Shown: positions 1 to 6,450 of the stretch, in pieces
Numbering within the stretch: the first letter of the stretch is position 1
Layout: every line of letters starts with the position of its first letter
NCBI GenBank assembly: GCA_029555925.1
Contig: JAKPQU010000158.1
Location: 1-7,294 of the forward strand
Reading direction: 5' to 3'
DNA length: 7,294 nucleotides
Source: Bacillota bacterium
Lineage (GTDB): Bacteria; Eremiobacterota; SpSt-956; JAKJGF01
Translations under genes and position numbers: made by a program
The notes under the pieces: model-generated
The model's database searches: none
What the model was told of the DNA's origin: nothing
The model's input: only the letters and a program-made list of their open reading frames with translations

Positions 1-99
1 GACCTCGTAATGCGTAAAGCGTAATGCGTGATGCGCAGGGATTAAACCCGTCACGCGTCACGACGACTTAAATTCTAATAAGTTATGAAATACACTATA
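1..99 (+). repeat. MITE-like element, copy A (left end cut by window edge)
   Basis: The right part of the family element is present. It has a left-arm heptad array of CGTRATG-type units from base 6, the central GGGATTAAACCC, a short right arm with two TCACG-type heptads, and the right terminal repeat ending CACTATA at 99. The left terminus lies outside the window. It is nearly identical to copies B, D, F and G, and has the fewest right-arm heptads. No coding capacity is seen. Confidence 0.85.
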
Positions 100-137
100 A
101 TAAAGTCAAGGCTTTTTCTAAAATCTGCGAAAGTATA

Positions 138-282
138 GATAGTTAGTTTCATAACTATCCATAAATAATGACCTCGTAATGCGTAAAGCGTAATGCGTGA
201 TGCACAGGGATTAAATCCGTCACGCGTCACGTGTTACGCGTCACGACGACTTAAATTCTAATAAGTTATGAAATACACTATA
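138..282 (+). repeat. MITE-like element, copy B (full length, 145 bp)
   Basis: This is a complete copy. The left end ATAGTTAGTTTCATAACT starts at 139 and the right end AAGTTATGAAATACACTATA finishes at 282. The two ends are imperfect inverted repeats of each other. The interior has a left arm of CGTRATG heptads, a central GGGATTAAATCC and a right arm with four TCACGCG/TTACGCG-type heptads, which is 14 bp more than copy A. The base before ATAGTT is G rather than the usual T, so the TA target duplication has decayed on this side. It lies in direct orientation 39 bp after copy A. Confidence 0.9.
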
Positions 283-309
283 ATAAAAAATGACAGTACC
301 TGTTATATG

Positions 310-401
310 TATAGTGTAGTTCATACAAATTACAGATAATCCTCGCGTAACGCTTAAGTTACGAAGCACTTAATTTCTAATAAGTTATGAAAGTAACTAT
401 A
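310..401 (+). repeat. MITE-like element, copy C (short divergent, 92 bp)
   Basis: This is a shorter relative. The left end TATAGTGTAGTTCATA and the right end TAAGTTATGAAAGTAACTATA keep the family termini, and TTAATTTCTAATAAGTTATG matches the right side of other copies. The heptad arms are replaced by a small palindromic core, CGTAAC-GCTTAA-GTTACG. Its right end stops 13 bp before the proposed ribosome binding site and 19 bp before the proposed start of the first gene, so it forms that gene's immediate upstream region. Confidence 0.75.
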
Positions 402-403
402 AT
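375..403 (+). promoter_or_regulatory. Possible promoter formed by the end of copy C
   Basis: A perfect TATAAT (398-403) is created where the element's terminal CTATA meets flanking DNA. It has TTCTAA (375-380) 17 bp upstream as a weak -35. A transcript would start at about 410, giving a leader only about 10 nt long before the start codon at 421. The spacing is correct, but the -35 matches TTGACA poorly, so this is tentative. Confidence 0.3.
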
Positions 404-420
404 CAGAGAAGAGGATGGTA

Positions 421-1905
421 ATGCAACTTAAGAAGGAAGAAAAGATTTACCTGCTGCAGTTACTTGATACATTAAAAGAAACAGGAGTAACATTTAAAGC
501 TATATCCAATCAGGAAATAGATGAACTCTATGAAGATTATCTGGAAGTAATCGAAAAAGGAAGAAAAGCCATTTCTGATTATGAAGAAACATTGAAAGAA
601 CAAAAAGAGCTATCAGAAGAAATTGCCGGTCTTCTTTCGGAACTAAAAAAAATAATCAGACATTATATTGAATTTATAGATGAAGAAGATATTGAATTGC
701 TTGAAAGTTCCATGAAAAAGATTGAACACCTCAAAAACATGGCAGAAACTATAGAAATAGACATATATGCAGACATGCCTCCTCCGTCGATCAAACTTGC
801 CCTTACCTTTGATGATGCGGTGAAAATAAATGGCCTCCTCCTGCATCTTCTGGATATCGGGAAAAAGCTGGAACAAAATGACAGTAAAGATGAGTTTATT
901 GAAACCCTTGAACAGGATTCCATCATTATAGAAAAAGAAGAAAAACTTTATGATTATGATTGTCCTGTAGACAGAAAGATAATAGAGATCTTCGAAGAAG
1001 CTTCCGATACGATTGAAATATACAGGGAATTCATAGAAAAACAAAAAGATCTGTCCTGTCTGAGGAGCTCTATGGAACAGATTAAAATAATTTCAGCACC
1101 TCTTCAGGAAATACTGGCCGGACATGACAAAGAGCTGAAACTTCTGGGCCTGGTAAATTATCTCACGGAAACAGGAAAAAAATTAAGACATATCCATGCC
1201 ACAATGGACGGAGAAGAAGCAGAAAATGCTATAGAAGAAGTCCTTACAAGGCTTTACAGGGATCTGGAAAAAATAGAATCAGAAAGGAACAGATACTCCA
1301 TCCATGATGAAAGTGATAAAATCGGTATAGAGGCACTGGAACTCTGCAAAAAAATAACAGAGAATTTCATTGAAGCCATAGAAGGGAATAATGTTACCCT
1401 TGTGAAAGAAAGTTTTGATATTATCCTGAAAGCATCCGAACTGGTAAGTAATTACAGAAAAATCCATCATGAAGAAAAAGAAACTTCTCTTCCTCAATAT
1501 CTTATAAAAACAGGAAAAGAACTCAAAAGTATTTATACAAGCAATCTGGAAGATAAAGAGAAATATTTTCGTATAATGCTTGAAAGACTCGAAAGAGACA
1601 GGAAAAAGTTAGAAGAAAAGAAAAAGAAATATTTTACCGGCCGGGAGACTTCTCAGGAAATTAAAGAACAGACTTCATTCATTATAAAACCTGTAGACGC
1701 ACATGTAACCGACATATACGATAAAGCCATAGAAATTATAAATAATTATATAAACTTTATAGAAAAAGATAAAAATATAAAAGTAATAAATGATTCTTTT
1801 AAAATGGCCCTTTATATTGACTATCTGCTGAATGAAACCGATCGAATGGTAGAAGATATACAGTCTAAAGGCCCTAAAGCAAGATCTATTATAGGAGAAG
1901 CTTAA
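421..1905 (+). CDS. Four-repeat helical coiled-coil-like protein of unknown function
   Basis: I do not recognise a named family. The frame is open from ATG 415, but ATG 421 is the better start because GAGG at 411-414 sits 6 nt before it, whereas it touches the ATG at 415. The product is about 494 residues, rich in Glu, Lys and Ile, nearly free of Pro and Gly, with no signal peptide or membrane segment, so it should be a cytoplasmic all-helical protein. Numbering from Met 415, it contains four degenerate repeats of about 100-125 residues (12-118, 136-236, 241-350, 358-483). Each opens with an L..L..TGK.L helix (LLDTLKETG, LLHLLDIGKKL, LVNYLTETGKKL, LPQYLIKTGKEL). Each ends with a YI.FIE......V..SF..I helix (HYIEFIDE, IYREFIEK, NFIEAIEG, NYINFIEK). 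A scaffold or partner-binding role is possible but only a guess. MITE copy C abuts its 5' side and the M28 gene follows after 83 bp. Confidence 0.85.
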   Translation: MQLKKEEKIYLLQLLDTLKETGVTFKAISNQEIDELYEDYLEVIEKGRKAISDYEETLKEQKELSEEIAGLLSELKKIIRHYIEFIDEEDIELLESSMKKIEHLKNMAETIEIDIYADMPPPSIKLALTFDDAVKINGLLLHLLDIGKKLEQNDSKDEFIETLEQDSIIIEKEEKLYDYDCPVDRKIIEIFEEASDTIEIYREFIEKQKDLSCLRSSMEQIKIISAPLQEILAGHDKELKLLGLVNYLTETGKKLRHIHATMDGEEAENAIEEVLTRLYRDLEKIESERNRYSIHDESDKIGIEALELCKKITENFIEAIEGNNVTLVKESFDIILKASELVSNYRKIHHEEKETSLPQYLIKTGKELKSIYTSNLEDKEKYFRIMLERLERDRKKLEEKKKKYFTGRETSQEIKEQTSFIIKPVDAHVTDIYDKAIEIINNYINFIEKDKNIKVINDSFKMALYIDYLLNETDRMVEDIQSKGPKARSIIGEA

Positions 1906-1988
1906 TCTATAATGCACTATAATATCCCTCTGTGTCACCCGTCAATTAAGCGTTTAAGATTTTTTCTCCGGTCACTGCTCACAATAAA

Positions 1989-2828
1989 ATGAAACCATTA
2001 AAATTTGATGAAGAAAGAGCATTTCAGTTTATAAAAGAGCAGGTAGCCTTCGGTCCCAGACCTGCAGGAAGTACGGCTCATGAAAAAATCCAGATTTACC
2101 TGTCCGATAAACTTTCACAGCTTGTAGATGAATTTAATCCCCATATATTTGAAGAAAATTTTTTTAACAAACCATGTATATGTAAAAATATAAGGGGAAC
2201 TATACATGGAAGAAACAGAAAAAGTCGTATCCTTATAGGTTCTCATTACGACACAAGACCCTATGCGGACGAAGACAGTGATCCTGCCAACCATAAGAAA
2301 CCGGTTCTGGGAGCGAATGACGGCGCATCAGGTATAGCAGTTTTACTGGAACTGGCACGAATGTTTAATATAAAAAGACCGAAATGCGATGTAGAGATAG
2401 TATTTTTTGATGCAGAAGACTGGTGCCGTATAGATGGTAAAGAAGTATCTCTCGGAGCATACAGATATGTAGAAGATAATCCTGATAAACTTCCTGATAA
2501 AGTAATAATTATTGACATGGTGGGAGGCAAAAACATGGAACTGGATGTAGATCTCCACTGTTTTATCCATAAAAATTGTGAAGAACTGACACTGAAACTA
2601 TTTCGCCTTGGCAGAAATCTGAAATACCCTGCCTATAATTTCACCAAACCTGATACATACAAATATATAGTCTGTGATCATATTCCCTTTATATTAAAAA
2701 GAATCCCTGCAACCATACTTATAGATATAGATTACCCGCCGTGGCATACAGTGTCAGATACTCCTGAAAACTGCGATCCCTTTTCCCTGAAGCAGGCAGG
2801 AGACGTACTGTATGAATATCTCAGATGA
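1989..2828 (+). CDS. M28-family metallopeptidase, glutaminyl-peptide cyclotransferase-like
   Basis: This is a 279-residue single-domain zinc protein of the M28 / glutaminyl cyclase superfamily. These enzymes either cleave N-terminal residues or cyclise N-terminal Gln to pyroglutamate. Visible landmarks are the N-terminal QVAFGPRPAGS motif (18-28), GSHYDTRP (84-91, ligand His86), GANDGASG (108-115, ligand Asp111), FFDAEDWC (139-146, Glu143 as general base and Asp144 at the next ligand position), IDMVGG (175-180, Asp176) and YPPWHTVSDTP (249-259, His253). The WHT.SDTP end and the single Glu-Asp pair are closer to bacterial glutaminyl-cyclase-like members than to classical aminopeptidases; the substrate is not decidable from sequence. 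No signal peptide is visible, which is unusual because many relatives are exported. No clear ribosome binding site precedes ATG 1989, but the family-typical N-terminus supports it. It follows gene 1 by 83 bp, and MITE copy D lies 45 bp downstream. Confidence 0.88.
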   Translation: MKPLKFDEERAFQFIKEQVAFGPRPAGSTAHEKIQIYLSDKLSQLVDEFNPHIFEENFFNKPCICKNIRGTIHGRNRKSRILIGSHYDTRPYADEDSDPANHKKPVLGANDGASGIAVLLELARMFNIKRPKCDVEIVFFDAEDWCRIDGKEVSLGAYRYVEDNPDKLPDKVIIIDMVGGKNMELDVDLHCFIHKNCEELTLKLFRLGRNLKYPAYNFTKPDTYKYIVCDHIPFILKRIPATILIDIDYPPWHTVSDTPENCDPFSLKQAGDVLYEYLR

Positions 2829-2873
2829 AACGGCACTGATGTGATTTAGTGGAAAGTGAAAAGAATAGGAAAT

Positions 2874-3011
2874 TATAGTTAGTTTCATAACTATCCATAA
2901 ATAATGACCTCGTAATGCGTAAAGCGTAATGCGTGATGTGCAGTGATTAAACCCGTCACGCGTTACTCGTCACGACGACTTAAATTCTAATAAGTTATGA
3001 AATACAATATA
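2874..3011 (+). repeat. MITE-like element, copy D (138 bp)
   Basis: A full element lies between the M28 and UPF0280 genes. The left end TATAGTTAGTTTCATAACT is at 2874 and the right end AAGTTATGAAATACAATATA finishes at 3011. The left arm has four CGTRATG-type heptads, the centre reads GTGATTAAACCC, and the right arm has three heptads (one more than copy A, one fewer than copy B). TATA at both ends is consistent with insertion at a TA dinucleotide. Its end contributes TATAGT (3008-3013) with TTCTAA 17 bp upstream, a weak possible promoter for the gene starting at 3046. Confidence 0.9.
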
Positions 3012-3045
3012 GTCACTTTTCACTCATTCTTAATCGTAATTTAAT

Positions 3046-3783
3046 ATGAAAGAATATATTGAAAGAACTTACAGAAAAAACATGAAAAGCTCTGATCTTG
3101 TATATTTCAGGGTTTCGGTACAGGAAAGCGACTTATATATCGGAGCATTAAAAGATATTTCACAAAAAGCAATTACTTCTTTAAAAAAACATAGAAAATC
3201 AATAATAGACCACATATCACATGTTCCCCTCTTTAAAACGTCCCTCTCCCCTCTTCCTGTTATAAATGACATGTGTCCTTTAATAAAGGATATGACAGAG
3301 GCAGCCTCCATTGCAGGAGTTGGCCCTATGGCATCGGTGGCAGGAGCCATAGCAGAATATGTTGCCCGCGATTTATTGCCCTTTTCGGAAGAATTAATCA
3401 TAGAAAACGGAGGAGATCTCTTTATTACAGGTAGAAAATCCAGAAAAGTCGGAATCTTTGCAGGTTCTTCTCCACTGTCGGGGAAAATAGCCATAGCTCT
3501 GGAAGGCTCATCTCTTCCTGTTGCAGTAGCAACATCATCCGGTACAGTAGGCCCTTCCCTTTCTTTTGGCAAAGCAGATGCAGTCGCTGTCGTATCGCCT
3601 TCCGGTTCTATTGCAGATGCAGCAGCCACAGCCATAGGGAATATTGTTTCAGGTCCGGAGGATTTCAATAAAGCAGTAGAATTTGCAGAGAACATATCGT
3701 CCATCATCGGAGTCATCATAATATGCAAAGATAAAATGTGCCTGACCGGAGATATTAAAATTTCTCCCTGTAACACTTTATAA
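3046..3783 (+). CDS. UPF0280 family protein (COG2122, ApbE-like fold)
   Basis: This 245-residue protein is the usual length for UPF0280, an uncharacterised family related in fold to the flavin transferase ApbE. The N-terminus (YIERTYR.......DLVYFRVSVQESDLYIGA, residues 4-34) is the family opening and fixes the start at 3046, although no clear ribosome binding site precedes it. Core motifs are GVGPMASVAGAIAEYVA (91-107), the ApbE-like ENGGDLFITG (120-129), ATSSGTVGPSLSFGKADAV (162-180) and SGSIADAAATAIGN (186-199), where ApbE proteins carry the ADA.ATA segment. No signal peptide, lipobox or membrane segment is seen, so it is probably cytoplasmic, unlike exported ApbE. The role is unknown; binding of a flavin or nucleotide-like ligand is inferred from the fold relationship. 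Elements D and E flank it on both sides. Confidence 0.9.
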   Translation: MKEYIERTYRKNMKSSDLVYFRVSVQESDLYIGALKDISQKAITSLKKHRKSIIDHISHVPLFKTSLSPLPVINDMCPLIKDMTEAASIAGVGPMASVAGAIAEYVARDLLPFSEELIIENGGDLFITGRKSRKVGIFAGSSPLSGKIAIALEGSSLPVAVATSSGTVGPSLSFGKADAVAVVSPSGSIADAAATAIGNIVSGPEDFNKAVEFAENISSIIGVIIICKDKMCLTGDIKISPCNTL

Positions 3784-3833
3784 GGTAAATTTATATTTAC
3801 TGAAAAAATTTAGTTATACTTAGCGATTTTTGG

Positions 3834-3862
3834 TTGTTTATCGGGTATAATTTAAGTATAAT
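3834..3862 (+). promoter_or_regulatory. Candidate sigma-70 promoter upstream of the response regulator
   Basis: TTGTTT (3834-3839) and a perfect TATAAT (3857-3862) are separated by 17 bp, in a very AT-rich spacer after the UPF0280 gene. A second TATAAT lies at 3846-3851 without a good -35. Transcription would start at about 3869, at the left end of element E, so the leader of the regulator mRNA would include the whole inverted-repeat element. Confidence 0.4.
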
Positions 3863-3866
3863 ATTA

Positions 3867-4000
3867 TATAGTGTATTTCATAACTTATTAGAAATTAAGT
3901 CGTCGTGACGCGTAACGCATGACGAGTGACGGGAGAAAAACTATTATTACATGATTATGCTCAGGTCAGTAAATTATAATAAGTTATGAAATACACTATA
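3867..4000 (-). repeat. MITE-like element, copy E (variant with two identical ends, 134 bp)
   Basis: The termini are perfect inverted repeats of 24 bp, both of the TATAGTGTATTTCATAACTT type, whereas the other copies carry two different end types. The left half (heptads GTGACGCGTAACGCATGACGAG) matches copies F and G. The right half (about 3936-3971, including TTATGCTCAGGTCAGTA) is not found in them, but matches the remnant at 6871-6905 in reverse. It therefore looks like a recombinant or a second subfamily. Confidence 0.8.
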
Positions 4001-4002
4001 AT
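3974..4002 (+). promoter_or_regulatory. Possible promoter at the right end of copy E
   Basis: A perfect TATAAT (3997-4002) spans the element end, with TTATAA (3974-3979) 17 bp upstream. The predicted start at about 4009 would give a 67-nt leader containing two small reading frames before the regulator's ATG. The -35 is weak. Confidence 0.3.
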
Positions 4003-4020
4003 CATATTTTCTTCACCATT

Positions 4021-4104
4021 ATGAGAGCTACAGGGAGGCAAAATTTGATGTATAACTGGAGGGTTTAAATGCAACATGTTTCCTCTGAATATTCTGATTG
4101 TTGA
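4021..4104 (+). other. Leader with overlapping mini reading frames before the regulator
   Basis: ATG 4021 opens a 15-codon frame ending at TAA 4066-4068. Within it, ATG 4048 has its own AGGGAGG (4032-4038) 9 nt upstream. The TAA is followed at once by ATG 4069, whose GGAGG (4058-4062) lies at an ideal 6 nt and which encodes 11 residues (MQHVSSEYSDC) ending at 4104. That frame overlaps the regulator's start at 4076, which sits 13 nt from the same GGAGG. This may be translational coupling or control, or simply poor start spacing; no experiment is implied by the sequence. Confidence 0.35.
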
Positions 4105-5785
4105 AGACGAGATTGTTTCTGCAATGGCTATAGAGTCTATGCTCACAGATCTTGGTTATAAAGTAGCAGGTATAGTTGATACAGGAGAGGAAGTTATAGG
4201 CAAAATAAGCGAAATGAAACCGGATCTTATCCTTATGGATATTATATTGAAAGGGAACATGGACGGAATAGAGGTATCAGAAAAAGTGAAGGAATGTTAT
4301 GATATTCCTGTTGTATATCTCACAGCCTGTGCAGATGAACTGACCTTTCAAAGAGCAAAACTCACGGCACCTTTCGGTTATATTATAAAACCTTTTGACG
4401 AAAGACTTCTTCATATTACCATAGAGGTAGCTATTTACAAACATGAAATGGAAAAAACATTAAGGGAAAAAGCCATAGAGAAAGAAAAAGAGAAATATCG
4501 TGTAAATATCGAAGGAATTTTCACCAGTGTTCGCGATGGAATTATTGCACTGGACAATGAATTAAACATTACGGAATTAAATCCTGCAGTCCGGGATATT
4601 CTTGGTTTTTCCCGTGAAGATATAGGAAAATCCTTTAAAGAGCTTGTAAAAGAATGTAACTGTAATAAATGCATTAAAATCGCCATGGATACTATAGTCC
4701 AGAAAAAACCTCAAAAAATGGAAGTCATTGAATGTATTAACACTTCCATAAAGGTTATAACAATAAGTACTTCTCCTCTTATAGATGTAAATGGCATATT
4801 CTCAGGTGTTGTTATGGTTATAAGAGATGAAACAAAATATTATGCTCTGGAGAAAGAACTTACAGAGAGAAAGAGTTTTGCCGGAATAGTCGGAAAAAGT
4901 AAAGATATGCAGGATATTTACTCTCTTCTGGACACACTCCCCGACGTTTCCAGCAATGTTCTCATTACAGGCGAAAGCGGTACAGGGAAAGAGCTGGTAG
5001 CAGAAGCTCTTCATTATAAAGGTGTTCGCAGTAGATATCCCCTTGTAAAGATGAACTGTGCTGCCCTCTCACCCGGCTTACTTGAGAGCGAACTCTTCGG
5101 TCATGTAAAAGGCGCTTTTACAGGAGCAATACATAATAAAATCGGACGTTTTCAGATGGCAGACGGAGGTACGATTTTCCTGGACGAAATATCCGACATA
5201 TCACCTTCCACCCAGATTGCTCTTCTGAGAGTTCTCCAGGAAAGAGAGTTTGAAAGGGTAGGAGACGGTAAAACCATCAGGGTAAATGTAAGGGTTATAG
5301 CAGCTACAAACAGAGATTTAAGAGAAAAAGTCCGAAAAGGACAGTTCAGAGAAGACCTTTATTATCGCCTCAAGGTAATGGAAATTAAATTACCTCCCCT
5401 GAGAAAAAGAAAAGAAGATATACCTCTCCTTACAGATTTTTTCATTAAAGAATATAACGGAGAATTTAAAAGAAATATAACAGGTCTTTCTACAGACGTA
5501 CAGAGAGTATTTATGGATTATTCCTGGCCGGGAAATATAAGGGAACTGAAAAATACAATAGAACATGCTTTTATCATTGCCAGAAAATCTATTATTACAA
5601 TGGAAGACCTGCCGGCAGAATTCAGGCACATGTCTCCTCCGGTTCCTGCTCCATATATAAAAGACGAAAAACTGGCCATAATAGAAGTACTCGAAAAAGT
5701 CAAATGGAATAAAAGTAAAGCAGCAGACTTGCTTGGCATAAGCCGTCAGACTATTTACAGAAAAATCAGAGATTACGGTCTGTAA
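4076..5785 (+). CDS. Sigma-54-dependent response regulator: receiver-PAS-AAA+-Fis HTH
   Basis: This 569-residue NtrC-class activator remodels sigma-54 RNA polymerase after phosphorylation by a sensor kinase. The receiver domain (about 5-122) has acidic residues Asp11/Glu12, phospho-acceptor Asp55 in LILMDI, Thr83 and Lys105. A charged linker (about 123-143) leads to a PAS domain (about 144-252) holding a Cys cluster, Cys194-x-Cys196-x2-Cys199. The AAA+ domain (about 268-500) has Walker A GESGTGKE (299-306), an intact sigma-54-contacting GAFTGA (346-351), Walker B GGTIFLDE (364-371), FREDLYYRL (424-432) and WPGNIREL (484-491). The C-terminal Fis-type helix-turn-helix spans about 534-569 (NKSKAADLLGISRQTIYRKI). 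An extra PAS between receiver and AAA+ is less common than plain NtrC and suggests a second input. ATG 4076 is the only good in-frame start, placing ILIVEDE at residues 6-12, but its GGAGG is 13 nt away. No partner kinase is in the window. Two -24/-12 promoters lie downstream and are natural candidate targets. Confidence 0.95.
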   Translation: MFPLNILIVEDEIVSAMAIESMLTDLGYKVAGIVDTGEEVIGKISEMKPDLILMDIILKGNMDGIEVSEKVKECYDIPVVYLTACADELTFQRAKLTAPFGYIIKPFDERLLHITIEVAIYKHEMEKTLREKAIEKEKEKYRVNIEGIFTSVRDGIIALDNELNITELNPAVRDILGFSREDIGKSFKELVKECNCNKCIKIAMDTIVQKKPQKMEVIECINTSIKVITISTSPLIDVNGIFSGVVMVIRDETKYYALEKELTERKSFAGIVGKSKDMQDIYSLLDTLPDVSSNVLITGESGTGKELVAEALHYKGVRSRYPLVKMNCAALSPGLLESELFGHVKGAFTGAIHNKIGRFQMADGGTIFLDEISDISPSTQIALLRVLQEREFERVGDGKTIRVNVRVIAATNRDLREKVRKGQFREDLYYRLKVMEIKLPPLRKRKEDIPLLTDFFIKEYNGEFKRNITGLSTDVQRVFMDYSWPGNIRELKNTIEHAFIIARKSIITMEDLPAEFRHMSPPVPAPYIKDEKLAIIEVLEKVKWNKSKAADLLGISRQTIYRKIRDYGL

Positions 5786-5829
5786 GGTTTTTTATAAATT
5801 ATTTAAACAGGAGTTAAGCATTAACTGTC

Positions 5830-5906
5830 TGTCATCCCAGTTTTTGCGGGGTTCCATAAGCTTTTTCGTAAAATTGCAGTAGATTCCCGCGTACACGGCA
5901 ATGACA
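5830..5906 (+). repeat. Imperfect palindromic dispersed repeat (TGTCATCCC...AATGACA)
   Basis: A 77-bp segment begins TGTCATCCCAG and ends GGCAATGACA, with inner GCGGGGTTCC opposite GATTCCCGC. This resembles the widespread class of intergenic palindromes with GTCATTCCCGC-type ends seen in many proteobacterial and Nitrospirota genomes. It is unrelated to the TATAGT family in this window. It lies 45 bp after the regulator's stop codon and may form a transcript hairpin, but it has no clean T-tract. Confidence 0.5.
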
Positions 5907-5953
5907 CAGGTTTATCGATGTTTTTATTTTAAAAATGCGTAACTGATTAAATG

Positions 5954-6098
5954 TATAGTGTATTTCATAACTTATTAGAATTTAAATCGTCATGACGCGT
6001 AACGCGTGACGCGTGACGGGTTTAATCACTGCGCATCACGCATTACGCTTTACGCATTACGAGGTCATTATTTATAGATAGTTATGAAACTAACTATA
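5954..6098 (-). repeat. MITE-like element, copy F (145 bp, inverted)
   Basis: This full copy lies in reverse orientation relative to A, B and D. It opens TATAGTGTATTTCATAACTT at 5954 and closes AGTTATGAAACTAACTATA at 6098. It carries four right-arm heptads (reading GACGCGTAACGCGTGACGCG on the + strand), the central GGGTTTAATCAC, and the four-unit left arm. Its end lies only 15 bp before the -24 box at 6113, so the element occupies the position where an enhancer for that promoter would be expected. Confidence 0.92.
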
Positions 6099-6112
6099 AC
6101 CTATAGTTCCCG

Positions 6113-6128
6113 TGGCATATATTCTGCT
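6113..6128 (+). promoter_or_regulatory. Sigma-54 (-24/-12) promoter upstream of the Cys-rich mini-gene
   Basis: TGGCATATATTCTGCT keeps the invariant GG (6114-6115) and GC (6126-6127) separated by exactly 10 bp and matches the TGGCAC-N5-TTGCW consensus at most other positions. The start would be at about 6139, some 70 nt before ATG 6209. An identical 16-mer occurs at 7023-7038. The sigma-54 activator gene ends 327 bp upstream. Confidence 0.7.
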
Positions 6129-6164
6129 ATTATTTTCACTTATTACTTAACATAAAAAAACCTT

Positions 6165-6184
6165 TTGCCCATCTCAAGGGGCAA
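6165..6184. promoter_or_regulatory. Hairpin in the leader of the Cys-rich gene
   Basis: TTGCCC (6165-6170) pairs with GGGCAA (6179-6184) across an 8-nt loop, between the -24/-12 promoter and the start codon. On the + strand it is followed by CTTTTC, a poor T-tract. On the - strand it is followed by AAGG then seven T, so it could terminate transcription coming from the right. Alternatively it could modulate the leader of the mini-gene. Confidence 0.35.
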
Positions 6185-6208
6185 CTTTTCATAAAGAAAG
6201 AATATATT

Positions 6209-6397
6209 ATGACAGATAATAATGAATATTGTCCTTTTATATCACATCCCTGTGATGAATGTTACTGTTTCAGACTGACCAGCAGTAATATAAGTTCCCT
6301 GTTATATTATTGCGGGAAAAACTTTAAACAATGCGATATTTATAAAAGGATTAACAGCAAGCATAATTCGGAAGTGAGAACAGGAATTATAGATTAG
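6209..6397 (+). CDS. Small Cys-rich protein of unknown function (62 aa)
   Basis: This is a 62-residue protein with six cysteines concentrated in residues 8-42: Cys8-x6-Cys15-x2-Cys18-x-Cys20, then Cys35-x6-Cys42. The CPF....CDECYCF opening followed by a LLYYCGKNF..CDIY segment looks like a compact metal-binding unit (iron-sulfur or zinc). I recall only uncharacterised anaerobe proteins with this look and give no name. No signal peptide or membrane helix is present. The ribosome binding site before ATG 6209 is weak (AAAGAAAG). It is the only gene visible downstream of the -24/-12 promoter at 6113-6128, so it is probably activated through sigma-54, plausibly by the neighbouring regulator, whose PAS domain also carries clustered cysteines. 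The ordered Cys spacing and the promoter argue that this short frame is real, but no homologue can be checked here. Confidence 0.65.
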   Translation: MTDNNEYCPFISHPCDECYCFRLTSSNISSLLYYCGKNFKQCDIYKRINSKHNSEVRTGIID

Positions 6398-6450
6398 AGA
6401 AAAACTCCATATGCAATAATCCATATAGGTACATAAGGACTTACACATTT

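Noticed and set aside
1..282. A CRISPR array formed by the repeated units at the left edge
   Set aside because: The units are 100-145 bp, carry inverted termini, occur in both orientations and are scattered through the window. There are no uniform short spacers and no cas genes.
643..1044. Reverse-strand open frames inside the larger genes, such as 643-1044 and 3069-3776
   Set aside because: They lie fully within confident + strand genes, show low-complexity Phe/Ile/Tyr- or Ser/Ala-rich products typical of antisense shadows, and have no family motifs.
1908..1923. Two TATAAT boxes after gene 1, one within GCACTATAAT resembling an element end
   Set aside because: No credible -35 is at 16-18 bp from either, and the preceding sequence is coding with no other element features, so neither a promoter nor a remnant is well supported.
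3785..3800. GTAAATTTATATTTAC palindrome as a terminator for the UPF0280 gene
   Set aside because: The stem is six nearly all A-T pairs and is followed by an A-run rather than a T-run.
5756..5796. Rho-independent terminator at the end of the regulator gene (T-run after the stop)
   Set aside because: The six-T run is present, but only a 4-5 bp weak stem (CAGA/TCTG) precedes it.
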